A stretch of 64,000 nucleotides of DNA from NCBI GenBank assembly GCA_026018925.1, contig JAKSZU010000012.1:29625814-29689813 (forward strand), given 5' to 3'. Position numbers and translations under genes: made by a program. This DNA is from Tupaia tana. Lineage: Eukaryota; Chordata; Mammalia; Scandentia; Tupaiidae. Below the pieces are notes generated by a model, which was not told the DNA's origin, did not search any database, and was given only the letters and a program-made list of their open reading frames with translations. Below, piece after piece: positions 11,490 through 21,550 of this stretch. Numbering within the stretch: position 1 is the first letter of the stretch; each line of letters begins with the position of its first letter.

Positions 11490-11640
11490 CCCTTCAGTCC
11501 AGTGTTTTCATTTCATAGGAAGATTAAGCTTCAATGAGGAATGTGCTGGCCCAGAGTCACAGGGCAGTGAGTGGTCAAGCTGGGATCAGAACACACGCCT
11601 CCTCTGTGAGCTCAGTGCTCTGATTCAAGAGAGACTATCT
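11490..11640 (+). repeat. MIR fragment
   Basis: TTTCATTTCATAGGAAGATTAAG, CCCAGAGTCACAGGGCAGTGAGTGG, GGATCAGAACACACG follow the MIR pattern. Confidence 0.65.
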
Positions 11641-12060
11641 GCCACTAGGTGGGACCTGCCACACTGAATCATCTCAAGGCACTTCAGCCAATTTGAAGAC
11701 CAGAGACTCCATGACACTGGCAAGAGCACAAGACTGAGTCAACAACTTCATCTTCCAGTCTCAGTCCTGACAAAGAACCACTGCATGACCTTGCAGTCAA
11801 GGCCATTAGGTTTTGTTTTGACACTTACACACTCTGAGACCAAAGAAAGGCAAGTCACATTACATACCTGGGCCCCATCTTCCCAGGAGGGAAACAAGTA
11901 GGTTGATTTAGGTTTCAGAGATTTACTGTGCCCATGCCATAGCCCCTCAGGGGTGGCCCTGGAAGGAAGGGGGCGGCCTCAGGCCACCACAGGGGCAGCA
12001 GCAAGCACTCTGGTCTATCTCCCCTTTGGCTAAAACAGCTCAATTTTATTTTTGATTGGT
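11641..12060. other. Intronic sequence without identified features
   Basis: Nothing recognised between the MIR and the next SINE. Confidence 0.5.
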
Positions 12061-12069
12061 TGATTTTTT

Positions 12070-12333
12070 TGTTTTCTTTTTTGGAGAGGTTTTTGCTATA
12101 GGATGCATGCGCTTGCCAGAAAGACAGAGAGAGACAGAGAGACAGAAAGCGAGAAGTCACTCCCCAGGGGGGATGGTCACGCCACAATCCCTTCTCCTCC
12201 ATTCTCCTCTTGGGATCTTGGGCACGCACGCACATGCGCCCAGCGTGAGTTTAAGCTGCTGGGTCCAGGACTTGAACCGCGGTCGACTACATGGGAGTCC
12301 AGCGACATAGCCATTACACTGACTGCTGGTCCC
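12070..12333 (-). mobile_element. Long tRNA-derived SINE
   Basis: TTGGAGAGGTTTTTGCTATAGG at left, CTGCTGGTCCC at right. The direct repeat TGGTTGAT flanks it (about 12057 and 12334). Confidence 0.92.
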
Positions 12334-12927
12334 TGGTTGATGTTTTCATAAGATTTCCCACCACTGAATTTGATCATTTCTAAGGTCCCTGCCAGCTCTG
12401 AGATTTGTGATTCCAGCTCTTGAATTCTGTCCTGTTTGCAGGGAGTTCAAAAGTTTTATTTTTAAAAAGGCAAATCAAATTAAGGTGGCCATTTGGGTCA
12501 TGCTATACCAGGCTCCCCAGAGTACGTGAGGAAGGGAGTAGTAAAGGAATGGTTCTAGAGGGAGGGGTCATGGGAAAGGATTGCTCGATGGACTGTAGAA
12601 TATGAGAGGCTTTGAGCAAATACTACTTGGGCTAAAGATTCTGTGTGACTAGCCCTACTGCTCTGAAAAGGAGCTACGAGGTTCATTACCTCAAAAACTG
12701 AATTTGAAGGCCAATCCTCAGAAGCTAGGAGTAGCTAGGGCCTCTCTCCCTGGTCACAACAGGGCAGTTTCTGATTCCCGATGAGACTAGGGGCTGGATT
12801 TGTATTTAAGTGAACGACAGTCCCCTGAGGAGAAGTGGCCTTTAGTGCGGAGCCTGACTTGATTTAAGGAGTGAAAGATTCAATGGTGCACGGAGTGCCA
12901 CAGGTCCCTCCTTTCTCTGAGACTTAC
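12334..12927. other. Intron just downstream of the CLPB exon
   Basis: Unique sequence without an identified repeat. The only functional element is the splice donor beside 12928. Confidence 0.5.
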
Positions 12928-13025
12928 CTTGGCCTCAGAAGTCTTCAGAAGCTTCATCACCTCCCCTTCTCGGGCATAATCCAAGGCTGTGTGTCCCATT
13001 TCATTCCTCTGCAGGGGATTGGCTC
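12928..13025 (-). CDS. CLPB: CLPB exon, fourth ankyrin repeat
   Basis: Next CLPB exon downstream, about 37 kb from the previous one. After the split Gly codon it reads [18 protein letters not shown] and ends KLLKTSEAK. That is the fourth ankyrin repeat, which precedes the charged linker to the AAA+ module. Compared with the human protein as I recall it, Pro is Ala in the HTPLDY motif and Arg is Lys in LLRTSE; both look tolerable. The acceptor is strong (TTTTTCCTTCTCCTCCTGACAG-type pyrimidine tract) and the donor AAG|GTAAGTC is almost perfect consensus. The 98 bp consist of 2 bases plus 32 whole codons, so the exon ends in phase 0. The linker exon expected next (YQEKQRKRE...) is not in 1-12927 by eye. 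Confidence 0.97.
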
Positions 13026-13199
13026 CTGTCAGGAGGAGAAGGAAAAATGGTCACAGGCTCCATGAGTGATCAGCTCATAAGGAGGAGACCTCAGCCCCGA
13101 CTTCAGTGTGAGCAATGCCCATGGAAACCTAAGATAGTAGAATGGTGGGAAAAACTCATCGGCTATGCTGGGAGGAGAGTTCTTAGCCCTCTCTGACAC

Positions 13200-13440
13200 A
13201 GATGGCAGGATACTGGGGCTGTGTGCACATATGTGCAGTGACACATTACCTGTGCAGAGGAGCTACACACATGCAGATGAGTTAAATACACAAATACACA
13301 CAGCTAAACATGCTAACGAACGATGTCAAATACATAGATTATATACTCGACACAGATCCATGTCAATACACAAGCTCATATATACATTTGTTAAAATGTA
13401 CACTTCCCACACACTGCATAGAGATGAACACTCGATCACA
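13200..13440. repeat. Degenerate CA-rich region
   Basis: Imperfect ACACA/ATACA sequence (ACACATGCAG, AATACACAAATACACACAG), a decayed simple repeat. Confidence 0.5.
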
Positions 13441-13629
13441 AAGCTACGTGAGAGGCGTTCAGACCAGAGAAAATCCCAGATAACAACGGCAAAGTTCCCT
13501 TGCCTCTGCTCTGTGCTCCTTTCTCCTTCAGTGCTCTCTCACCTCTGGCATTTCCCATGGCCAGAGTCAGTGAGTCCTCTGGACAGGTGTGGGCACCACT
13601 AGCATCCTGGCTGTGCCACCCAAGCTGGT

Positions 13630-13650
13630 GCTGTGTGTGTGTGTGTGTGC
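13630..13650. repeat. (TG)n microsatellite
   Basis: Nine uninterrupted GT/TG units. Confidence 0.95.
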
Positions 13651-14221
13651 AGGCGGGTATTTCTTCCACTCTTTAATTCCTGTGATGTGAGGATGACAAA
13701 ATGGTTAGCTGGGCCATTTATCTACCTTCTTCTAGAGCGCTGGCAGCTGCTAAGCCTGTATAAAGTGCCTACTTTGTGCAAAGCTTGGCAGTTATGGATG
13801 AAAGGCTCCTCTGGCCCTCTGCACTCTTAGAATCTCCTTCCCCCAAGTCTGAGCACCTCACCCTTCTCTCCTAAAACCATGCATCCTATTCTATGTAGCA
13901 AGCCCTGAGTGAACAGGCTGCAGACAGAAGATGAGGTGAGGCAGTGCTCTGAGGCAGAAGACAAAACTAGAAGAAAGCTGTACTGTGGACAGCAGGAGGT
14001 CATGAACACGTGTTAAAAGGACATAAAGGTGCTAATTATCTCATGTCCACAGAGCTGCTCTCTTGCTAGGGAAGTGCGATCTGGAAGTAAGAAGGGTTAA
14101 GACTCAGTCCCTGCCATATGAATATAATGGACTGGCTGGAGACCCATTCAGCATAGGACCTGACTCAGGGTAGGTGTCCAACCACTGTTTGCTGATGCTC
14201 AGTAAAAATCAGTGTTTCTTG

Positions 14222-14441
14222 GGGGCCGTTAGGTAGCATGGTGGTTAAGGGCACTGGACCCCCATATAGTTGACTGCAGTTCAAGTCTCAGACCTGGCGG
14301 CTTGCTTTCTCACTTTCTCTCTTTCTCTCTCACACACTCTGTCACTCTCTGATCAAATTAAAATAAGAAAGTGAGAAAGAAAGAAAGAAAAAGAAAGTTA
14401 GTTAGTTGAATAATTCTTAAAAAAAAAAAAGAAAAAAGAAA
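14222..14441 (+). mobile_element. Short tRNA-derived SINE
   Basis: GGGGCCGTTAGGTAGCATGG head, CT-rich body, AT/AG-rich tail. The duplicated target AAAAATCAGTGTTTCYTG ends at about 14221 and 14459. Confidence 0.9.
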
Positions 14442-14461
14442 AAAAATCAGTGTTTCCTGAA

Positions 14462-14697
14462 CAGCCCAGTAAGGTAGCAGTTAAGCCCTATGCATAGGGA
14501 GCCAGATCCCACACGGTCAGCCATGGTCTGAACCTGGACCCAGAAGCTTGGAAAAACATGCCAGGCATGTGTTCATAAGTGCCCCAAATCCTGACGGGAA
14601 GGAGAAATGGAAAAGGGCTGCCACATGACTCTTCCACCTGGGCAGGGGGGTGTTCCTCTCTCTCTTGCATGTGTCCTCTGTCAATATTAAATAAAAT
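14462..14697 (+). mobile_element. Old tRNA-derived SINE
   Basis: CAGATCCCACACGG and GGTCTGAACCTGG in the head, then CATGCCAGGCATGTG..., ending TCAATATTAAATAAA. Duplicated target TCAGTGTTTC / TTAGTGTTTC shared with the preceding SINE. Confidence 0.8.
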
Positions 14698-14789
14698 TAG
14701 TGTTTCTCAAGTCTTAGACTGTGGAAACATTCATATCATCACAGAAAACTCTTCCTACACAAAATCTCTACTTATTTTATTTTTTCCCC

Positions 14790-15292
14790 TGAATTGCACT
14801 CACCAGAGAGAGACACAGACAGAAAGCATCTCCCGGGACCAGCAGTTAGCGTAATGGCTATGTCGCTGGACTCCCACGTAGTCGACCGCGGTTCGAGTCC
14901 CGGACCCGGTGGCTTAAACTCACGCCGGGCGCGTGTGCGTGCGTGCCCAAGATCCCGAGAGGAGAATGGAGGAGAAGGGATTGCGGTGTGGCCATCCCCC
15001 CTGGGGGGTGATTTCTCGCTTTCTGTCTCTCTGTCTCTCTCTGTCTGTCTGGCGAGCGCACGCGCCCTATAGCAAAAACCTCTCCAAAAAAAAAAAAAAA
15101 AAGAGAAAGTATCTCCCAATGGGGTGTGGTGAAGCTGCAATCCCTTCTCTTTCATCTCTCCATGTTGTCAGGGTTTGGGGCACACAGGCACACATGATGA
15201 GCGTGTTCTTTAAGCCACTAAGTTTGGGATTTGAACTGTGGTCAGCCACGTGGGATCTGGCTCCCTTAACCCATAGGCTATGGAGCTGGCCC
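14790..15292 (-). mobile_element. Old SINE split by a young long SINE
   Basis: Left part 14790-14834 (CTCACCAGAGAGAGACACAG) and right part 15104-15292 (ATGGGGTGTGGTGAAGCTGCAATCCC ... CATAGGCTATGGAGCTGGCCC). Confidence 0.8.
14835..15103 (+). mobile_element. Long tRNA-derived SINE, very young
   Basis: Near-perfect family member. A-box-like TTAGCGTAATGG, B-box-like GGTTCGAGTCCC, intact CpGs and A-tail. Duplicated target AGAAAGCATCTCCC / AGAAAGTATCTCCC (14821-14834, 15104-15117). Confidence 0.96.
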
Positions 15293-15604
15293 AAGTGTCT
15301 CTACTTAAAAGGCTCCATCAACTTGCCAACACTAATAAACATGTATTGGCATTGGGCTGTCTGCCTGGGCTGCTGAGGAAGAGGCCAGACTCTACCCAGG
15401 TGTGGAAGGATGAAGGGAAGGGCAGAGAAGAGAAAGTATAAGCCAAGCCAAGGAAAGTGTTATTATCAATAAGAAACAATAATTTTATGATCCTATTTTC
15501 TAATTGGATCATAAATATCGACATATTACACATTACTTCCTATTATGGTAATTTGCATACCACAAAATTAAACCTTTTAAAGGATACAATTCAGTGGGTT
15601 TCTT

Positions 15605-15880
15605 GAAAGTTTAAATTTATTCTATTCATGCTAGAGAGCATGTGTGTGTTTACGAGAGATATGGAGGATTGTGGGGGAGGGAGAGAAGCACCCTTGACAG
15701 AGTTTCGTCATGCTGCGGTCCCCTCTCCCCTGCCTGCCAGCCTGTCAGGATTTTGGACATATGTGCACAAACCTAATGTGTTTTCAGGCTGACCTGGGAT
15801 CTGAACCTGTGCTTGGCCATGTGACTTCCAACACTGTAGTTCAGTTTGCTACTGGTTGTGCCACTAGGCTGGGCTAAGGA
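15605..15880 (-). mobile_element. Old tRNA-derived SINE
   Basis: CTTGACAGAGTTTCGTCATGCTGCGGTCCCC, GTCAGGATTTTGGACATATG and the reversed head GTTGTGCCACTAGGCTGGGC. Confidence 0.75.
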
Positions 15881-15963
15881 CTTTTAAATATACTTACAAG
15901 GTTGTGCAACCATCACCTCTAACCAATTCCAGAACATTTTCACTCTCCTGAAAAGCAACTCCA

Positions 15964-16235
15964 GGGGCCAGCAGTTGGCGTAATGGCTATGTCGCTGGAC
16001 TCCCACATAGTCGACCGCGGTTCGAGTCCCGGACCCGGTGGCTTAAACTCACGCCGGGCGCATTGTGCATGCGTGCCCAAGATCCCGAGAGGAGAATGGA
16101 GAAGAAGGGATTGCGGCATGGTCATCCCCCCTGGAGGGTGATTTCTCGCTTTCTGTCTCTATGTCTCTCTCTGTCTGGCGAGCTCATGCACCCTATAGCA
16201 AAAACCTCTCCAAAAAAAAAAAAAAAAAAAAAAAA
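15964..16235 (+). mobile_element. Long tRNA-derived SINE, young, A29 tail
   Basis: Near-consensus with intact B-box-like GGTTCGAGTCC. Perfect duplication AAAAGCAACTCCA (15951-15963, 16236-16248). Confidence 0.95.
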
Positions 16236-16298
16236 AAAAGCAACTCCATACCACTGGGCTACGGGGTTGGCCTGTATGTTTTGTGTCTTTTGAGTAGA

Positions 16299-16299
<1 letters not shown>

Positions 16300-16330
<31 letters not shown>
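16300..16330. repeat. (ACT)n microsatellite
   Basis: About ten pure ACT units directly before a SINE head. Confidence 0.95.
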
Positions 16331-16331
16331 A

Positions 16332-16505
16332 TGGGACCAGCAGGTGGCATGGTGGTTAAAGGCTCTGGACGACTCCCACATGGCCAACTGCGGTCCGAGT
16401 CCCAGACCTGCAGGCTTGCTTTTCACTTTCCCACTCTCTCTCTGGTCAAATTAAAAATAATAAATAAATAAACAAACAAACAAATAAATAAATAAAATTC
16501 TTAAA
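16332..16505 (+). mobile_element. Short tRNA-derived SINE
   Basis: GGGACCAGCAGGTGGCATGGTGG head, CCCACTCTCTCTCTGGTCAAATTAAA, then an ATAA/ACAA-rich tail. Confidence 0.9.
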
Positions 16506-16519
16506 ATAATAATAATATG

Positions 16520-16740
16520 GTATTATGGATTATGGAACACTTATTATGTGTCAGGTACTGTGTTCTGTACTTTCTATACATTTTATCATTTAATCCTCAT
16601 GACAACCCTGAGGGATGGGAATTAAAACCCCTAAGATACAGATGTGGACACTGGGCTCAGAGAAGAGACATAATTAGCAGAGGACACAAAGCTAGCTTTG
16701 TTTGTACCAGGAGTCAAATCCATCCCCTGGTTTTTCTAGG
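16520..16740 (+). repeat. MIR
   Basis: ACTTATTATGTGTCAGGTACTG, ATCATTTAATCCTCATGACAACCC, GACACAAAGCTAG and GAGTCAAATCC in MIR order. Relatively complete. Confidence 0.88.
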
Positions 16741-16984
16741 TCCAACTTTCCACACTCTTAAAAGGGTGGTCAAGGCACAACCTTGAAGAAAAATCATTTG
16801 TGGCCTTTCGCTGTACAGGAACAAGTGCAGCCTCTTTAGTATGGAGAGTGTCTGTGGTCTTTATAACTAGTGGTTGAGTCCTCAGTCCTGGGTGGGGGTT
16901 ATTCTCTTTCAGTTCTGATAGCACTTACTGGGCACCTACATCACAGGGCTATGGATACAAGACAACGTGGGATTGACAAAGCCA

Positions 16985-17160
16985 ATGAAGCCTTTTATAC
17001 TTCTTGACCATTCTATAGCGACTGACACCTTGACTGCTCTCTCCTCTGATTTTATAAAACAACTCTGTAGGTTTTCCTGTGGTGACTGTTCTTTCTTGGT
17101 CTCTTTTGCAGGCTCTTCTTCCTCTCTTTAAGGTTAGACACTACTGGAGTTTGAGTCAAG
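16985..17160 (-). repeat. L2 fragment, reverse orientation
   Basis: CCTTGACTGCTCTCTCCTCTG, GTTTTCCTGTGGTGACTG, TCTTTTGCAGGCTCTTCTTCC resemble reversed L2. Confidence 0.6.
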
Positions 17161-17454
17161 CACAACTCCAGCTCTCCAGGAGATAATGGGGACAGGAGAC
17201 GAGCACACACGGTGACACAGGCTAACTACATCGAGGTGCCAAAGGAGGGCAGGTGGCACTGATGAGGAACAAAGAGCTCAGGGGCTTGTTCACCTGGTCG
17301 GCCTTCCTAGGCTGCTCCTGCTTTCTCTGGGGCTCAGCACTGAGCAGGGTCTGCAGAGCTGAGGGGCCAGTGGCAGACAGGGAGCCACAACTGAGCTGTG
17401 GAAAGGCCTCTCCTTTCTGAGGCAGCCCAAGGGGAGCTCTGTCACTAGATGGGC

Positions 17455-17610
17455 TGGAATGGAAGTGGGGATTAGGGAGAGAGCTAGGAAGGGAAAGAAA
17501 ACAGCAAAATGGAGAGAGGAGAAAAGAAGAGAGAAAGAAGTGGGAGCGAGAAGAGGGAGGGGGGAGCAGGTAAGAGAGGAAGATGGGGAAGAAAGAACAG
17601 AGGGTGAGAT
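17455..17610 (+). repeat. Polypurine tract
   Basis: About 150 bp of nearly pure A/G on the plus strand (GGGAGAGAGC, GGAGAAAAGAAGAGAG, GGGAGGGGGGAGC). Not a clean microsatellite and not attached to a SINE. Confidence 0.85.
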
Positions 17611-17959
17611 TAGCCTCTTCAAACAAGTGCTGTCAGGGATCTATATTTGCTTACAGAATGAAAAATGTGTGCCATAAACATTGGCCACTGAGTAATTTGT
17701 AGTAGAAGTCATGTCACTTTTCATAAAGGAAGGGATGGGGACAGGTAGCACATCTCTGCACCGGGCCAGCCAGCACAGGGGCTCCTTCCAAAGCAGTATC
17801 AGTCTTGTCTCCAGCCCAGGAGCCTCCCAGGGCAGAAGCCCTCTTAATCCCCACCAGCCCCCCAACCACTCATGGAGGAAGCCAACTGGGCTCGCCAAGG
17901 TTCTGGAGCCTCAGGGCAGCACATCCACCCCCACTTCAGAACGGCTGAAGCGGGGGCAC

Positions 17960-18560
17960 CATGGATAATGTCCATCTAATATTAGTCCCCCAGCCCTGCA
18001 CCCTCACGCTGACTTGACTAATTGCTGTAATAATTGATAGAACCTGACTTCTACCACTGATCGATTTCACCTCCACGACCAACGGCCACAAACCATTACA
18101 CTCCAATAAATAACCACGCTGGGCCTCACCCGCCTGCCCTCTCTGGGGGCATCAGGATGGCCTGTGCCCCAGCCTGACCTTCTCTTGCCTCCCACCCAGG
18201 GCCCCTCCGGGCCGAGCAGCTGGTCTAGAGGGCCGGACCTCTGGGAACCAGCAAAAGGGCCGGACGGAGGTGGCAAGTGCTAATCGCAGGCCATCCGTCA
18301 CCTCCCACTGGCTGTCTGGGCTGGGGCAAACACCTGGAGCACCCCGGGCAGTGTGGTGCCAGACCTGCCCCTCCTCTCCCTGCTCCAGATTAGTGTGTCC
18401 CAGCTTATAATATTTGATAAATAGCAGACTGGCTTCCTGGCAGCACTGCTGCGGCTGCGCCTGCCCGCTACAGCTGTGGAAGGTCACTCATTGGGGAAAT
18501 ATGTTTCTGTCAGTGGTATTGAAAAAAGTTTAGTGGAGTGACAGGCCTCAATTTTTCAAA
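17960..18560. other. Candidate conserved noncoding element with homeodomain-type motifs
   Basis: No recognisable interspersed repeat over 600 bp. At 18018-18040 it has CTAATTGCTGTAATAATTGA (paired TAATT cores), then CCATTACACTCCAATAAATAA, a GC-rich middle and TTATAATATTTGATAAATAG. The end is AT-rich (TTTTTCAAATTTTATTAAC). Alternation of AT cores with GC-rich spacers is typical of developmental enhancers. Inference only. Confidence 0.45.
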
Positions 18561-18949
18561 TTTTATTAACTCCATCCTCTTAACCATTTGTCTTGAATTC
18601 CTTCAGATTCTGGGGGATCTGTCAATAGGGGTTGGGCCAGGAAAGTAGGGTGGGAGTGGGTGGTCATGGGGCCAGTGCTGGTTGGTGCCACTGTGGCTGG
18701 CTCGGGTCTTATCACCCGGGCAGGTTAAGGCTATGGCAATGGTGTCGGTGGGAGAGAAGGCCTGGTGAGCCCACTGCTCTCCTCTGGGACAGTGTCTGTC
18801 TTTGATTTGACAAAATCATAGATTCCTCAAGTGGAAAAAGACCTTAATAGGGGGCTTTCCCAATTCCCTGATGTTCCTCTTGAATACATGTGAAACAGGC
18901 AGTTTCCCTAAATGTTCCCAATACCCAGTCCCAAGCTCACGGCCCTCAT

Positions 18950-19290
18950 TAAACTGAGGACAGATCCTTCGGTTAGTTGGTCTCTAACTGAACCAACTCC
19001 TATCTTGGTCTTCCTGCAAACAACTTGCTCATCTTTTAAGATTCATTTCAGCCTTCTCCAGGGAGCTCCCAACCTCCCCCACCAGGCTGGGGCCCAACCT
19101 TTGTGCTCCCACAAGCCCCTCTGCTTGTAACTTACAGCACTGGTCACTCTGCATTGTAGTCTCTCTCCTTCCTGGATGGAGAGCTCTCAGAAGTCAGGGA
19201 CCATGCTGAGTACATGGCTACATTCCTGCCACCTCCCAGCAGAGGGCCCAGCACAAGGTAGGTGCTCAGTAAGATCTACCAGACAATTGA
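18950..19290 (-). repeat. L2 3' end, reverse orientation
   Basis: CTTCTCCAGGGAGCTCCCAACC, TTACAGCACTGGTCACTCTGC, GGGACCATGCTGAGTACATGG, GGTAGGTGCTCAGTAAGATC: reversed L2 3' region. Confidence 0.75.
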
Positions 19291-19960
19291 ACTGCGTTCC
19301 TGCCAGGTGTGATGTCCTGAGGCCACACAGAACATGGCTGCTCTTTCTGCCCAGAAGAGCTGTTCAGATAGCAAGTGCATGGCCATGTCCCTTCTTCTGT
19401 AGGTGCATCTCTCAGATACCAGGGGGCCCCAACACCCTCTATCTCTGGAGGCAGGTATTGAAGAGGAACTGGTTGGATAAAGTCCCACTTGCCCTTCCTG
19501 GGGAAGGGGGAGCAATTTATATATTCTCTGTGCTGACTGAAGAAAGCTCACAAGCTTCAGGGGTGTGAGGAGGCTTGCCACTCCCTCTTTCCTTGATATA
19601 ACCCTGTGCCCTGGGCCTCACCCATCTCTGCCATTATTAAAGAAGAGAATGGGTATAAGGGTACTCAAAAAACAGTAGATGTACTATATAAACGTATCAT
19701 GGCTATTAAGTAATGTTGACATACTCACTCACCCTGCCCTAGCTCTGCCAGCCATTCCCACCCTTCTGGTCAATTCTACCACTTCTGCCGTCTCCACAAC
19801 TCACCCCTTCCCTCTGAGAGAGATGGGGCTAGGGAGTCAGCAGAGCAGGGAGAAGGATCACCCCGAGTTAGATAAAAAATTACCAAGATGCCTGGAAAAA
19901 GATTGTAATAAAGATTTGTAATAACTTTGACATTCATTCTTCCTTCCCATTTTTTACTTA
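19291..19960. other. Intronic sequence without identified features
   Basis: Nothing recognised. The frames here show no homology I can name. Confidence 0.5.
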
Positions 19961-19962
19961 AA

Positions 19963-20160
19963 AGTTTATTTCTTAAGAGAAACAAACACCCTCGACAGGG
20001 ACTCACACTATGGTCCAATCCTCGCCTGCTGTCCAGCCAGCCAGGATCACAGGCAAGCACGCCCAGTACATACAGGTTGACTGGTGAGCCAAACCCACAG
20101 TCTCCCACGTGGACTCTGCTTCCCTTGAACAGCACATTACTGCTGTGCTTCCAAGCTGGC
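19963..20160 (-). mobile_element. Old tRNA-derived SINE
   Basis: AAGTTTATTTCTTAAGAGAAACA, CTCGACAGGGACTCACACTATGGTCC, CAGCCAGCCAGGATCACAGGC and a weak reversed head near 20140. Confidence 0.6.
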
Positions 20161-20940
20161 ACACCTTTCCATTTACGGTTAGCTCCTTAACCACCTTCAC
20201 CCTGGTTCTCACCATTCCAGCACAGCGTTCAGTATCTCCAACTGGTAGTTTCTATTGCAGACTGTAAGAGAAACCTTTGCCGTGGTCAGAGATGTCCATG
20301 TGGACTGCCCTAGTCTCTTTTGGAGGTGAGCTCTCAATCAGGAAGAATTTGGAGAGAAGTTGTGTGCTACCTGTTGTCTCCAAGCTTGCCTCCATTCCAG
20401 TTTGGGCCACCCCCTTGTCTCCCTGATTTCCTGGAGCTCCCAATTCTTCAAGGCCCAGTTTTCCCCTCCTCCAGGTCTCAGTGCTCTTTCTCTAGGCTCT
20501 TGCTATTTTCCCTATTCACTCCTGTTCCGGGCCCTTATTTTCCTATCTTAGTCTAGTCTTCAAGGCTGGTCTGTCTACTGCTCCTCAGGTCAGAGTAGAA
20601 CCAGTTCTCTGTATTCCCACAGGCCAAAGGTGAGAGAAGAGAAACTTGTCGAGAATGTTGTGGGAGGCACAAAAGAACTGAGAATGGAGCCCTGGTCACC
20701 TGAGGGCCGATGCTGGGCTTTCCCCATAAACCACACCCCTGAGCAGCGCTCAAACGTGGCCATGTGCACTTGTGATATGCCTTCCTCACAGCCAAGACTA
20801 TTTAGTGGGGACATACAACGTATCTTGTGCTACTTCTATGGATTAATTCTTAATACAGAGAAGAAAGTGGGAGAGGTTACTTTTTCCAGTGGAAAGATGA
20901 TGAACGAGTCTGGCAGTAGAGCAAGGGGAAGGAAATAGGC
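20161..20940. other. Intronic sequence without identified features
   Basis: Unique-looking. No gene or repeat recognised. Confidence 0.5.
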
Positions 20941-20944
20941 TAAC

Positions 20945-21065
20945 ATTTGTTGGGTATAAGACCTGTGTACCTAGTATCTGAATTATTTATCATACTCTTT
21001 GGGAAAATAGAGAGCTGAGATCATTTGCCCATGTCACACAGCAGGTAAACAGTAAAAAGGGATTT
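20945..21065 (+). repeat. MIR fragment
   Basis: ACATTTGTTGGGTATAAGACC and GATCATTTGCCCATGTCACACAGCAGG. Confidence 0.7.
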
Positions 21066-21143
21066 AAATAAGATATTTATTATAATATGGTATCTCTTTT
21101 GTATGCTTGAAATTTCAAATAAGTTTTCATAAAAAAGAAGCTG

Positions 21144-21416
21144 GGGTCCAGCTGTTGGTGTTTAGTTAAGGCAGCTGGATCCCATGTGGCCAACTGCGTG
21201 ATTCATGTTGCAGACCTGGTGGGTTAAAAAACACACTGGGAGTGTGTGTGTGTGTGTTGTGTGTGCCCCCAATCCCAAAACCATAATGCAGGAGAAGGGA
21301 TTGTGGCATGACCATCCCCTAGGGGGTGATTTCTCACTTTCTCTCTCTCTCTGTCACTCTCTCTCCAGTGAGCACACATGCCCTATAGCAAAAAAGAAAG
21401 AAAAAAAAAAAAAAAG
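21144..21416 (+). mobile_element. Long-type SINE, diverged, with (TG)n
   Basis: CTGGGGTCCAGCTGTTGGTG head, TTAAAAAACACACTGG, a TG microsatellite (21241-21266), and the end GAGCACACATGCCCTATAGCAAAAAAG. Confidence 0.85.
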
Positions 21417-21417
21417 G

Positions 21418-21550
21418 AGCAGAGTTGGCCCTTTAGTCTAGTGGTTAAGGAAGTGGATCTCCCACATGGACCCTGTGGGCTGAATAATATGCTGGGCTTG
21501 CGTGTGTGCATACCCAGAATCCCAGAAGGAAGGAGAGGGAGGAAGATTTA
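21418..21550 (+). mobile_element. Partial old SINE
   Basis: TTGGCCCTTTAGTCTAGTGGTTAAGG head, then TGCTGGGCTTGCGTGTGTGCATACCCAGAATCCCAG. 3' end missing. Confidence 0.7.

Larger units (their letters stand above)
1..12927 (-). other. CLPB: CLPB downstream intron (partial)
   Basis: Begins with the donor GTAAGTC just left of 12928. No match to the next CLPB exon (linker and start of the AAA+ domain) is visible, so the intron continues beyond the left edge. It holds L1, L2 and MIR remnants, a dozen SINEs and two candidate conserved elements. Confidence 0.8.
15540..16255 (+). mobile_element. L1 3' region fragment, split by two SINEs
   Basis: CATACCACAAAATTAAACCTTTTAAAGG, CAATTCAGTGG, then GGTTGTGCAACCATCACCTC and CCAGAACATTTTCA: the familiar old-L1 segment, interrupted at 15605-15880 and 15964-16235. 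Confidence 0.75.

Noticed and set aside
14841..14910. tRNA gene suggested by A-box- and B-box-like motifs
   Set aside because: No cloverleaf closes. The motifs recur in dozens of dispersed copies with A-tails and target duplications, so this is a SINE head.
14772..15376. Several frames of 60-150 codons on both strands
   Set aside because: They translate the long SINE. The same phrases (for example GGLKLTPGACACVPK or SLSVSLSLSV) recur at 6278, 12177, 24861, 29279, 34799 and elsewhere.
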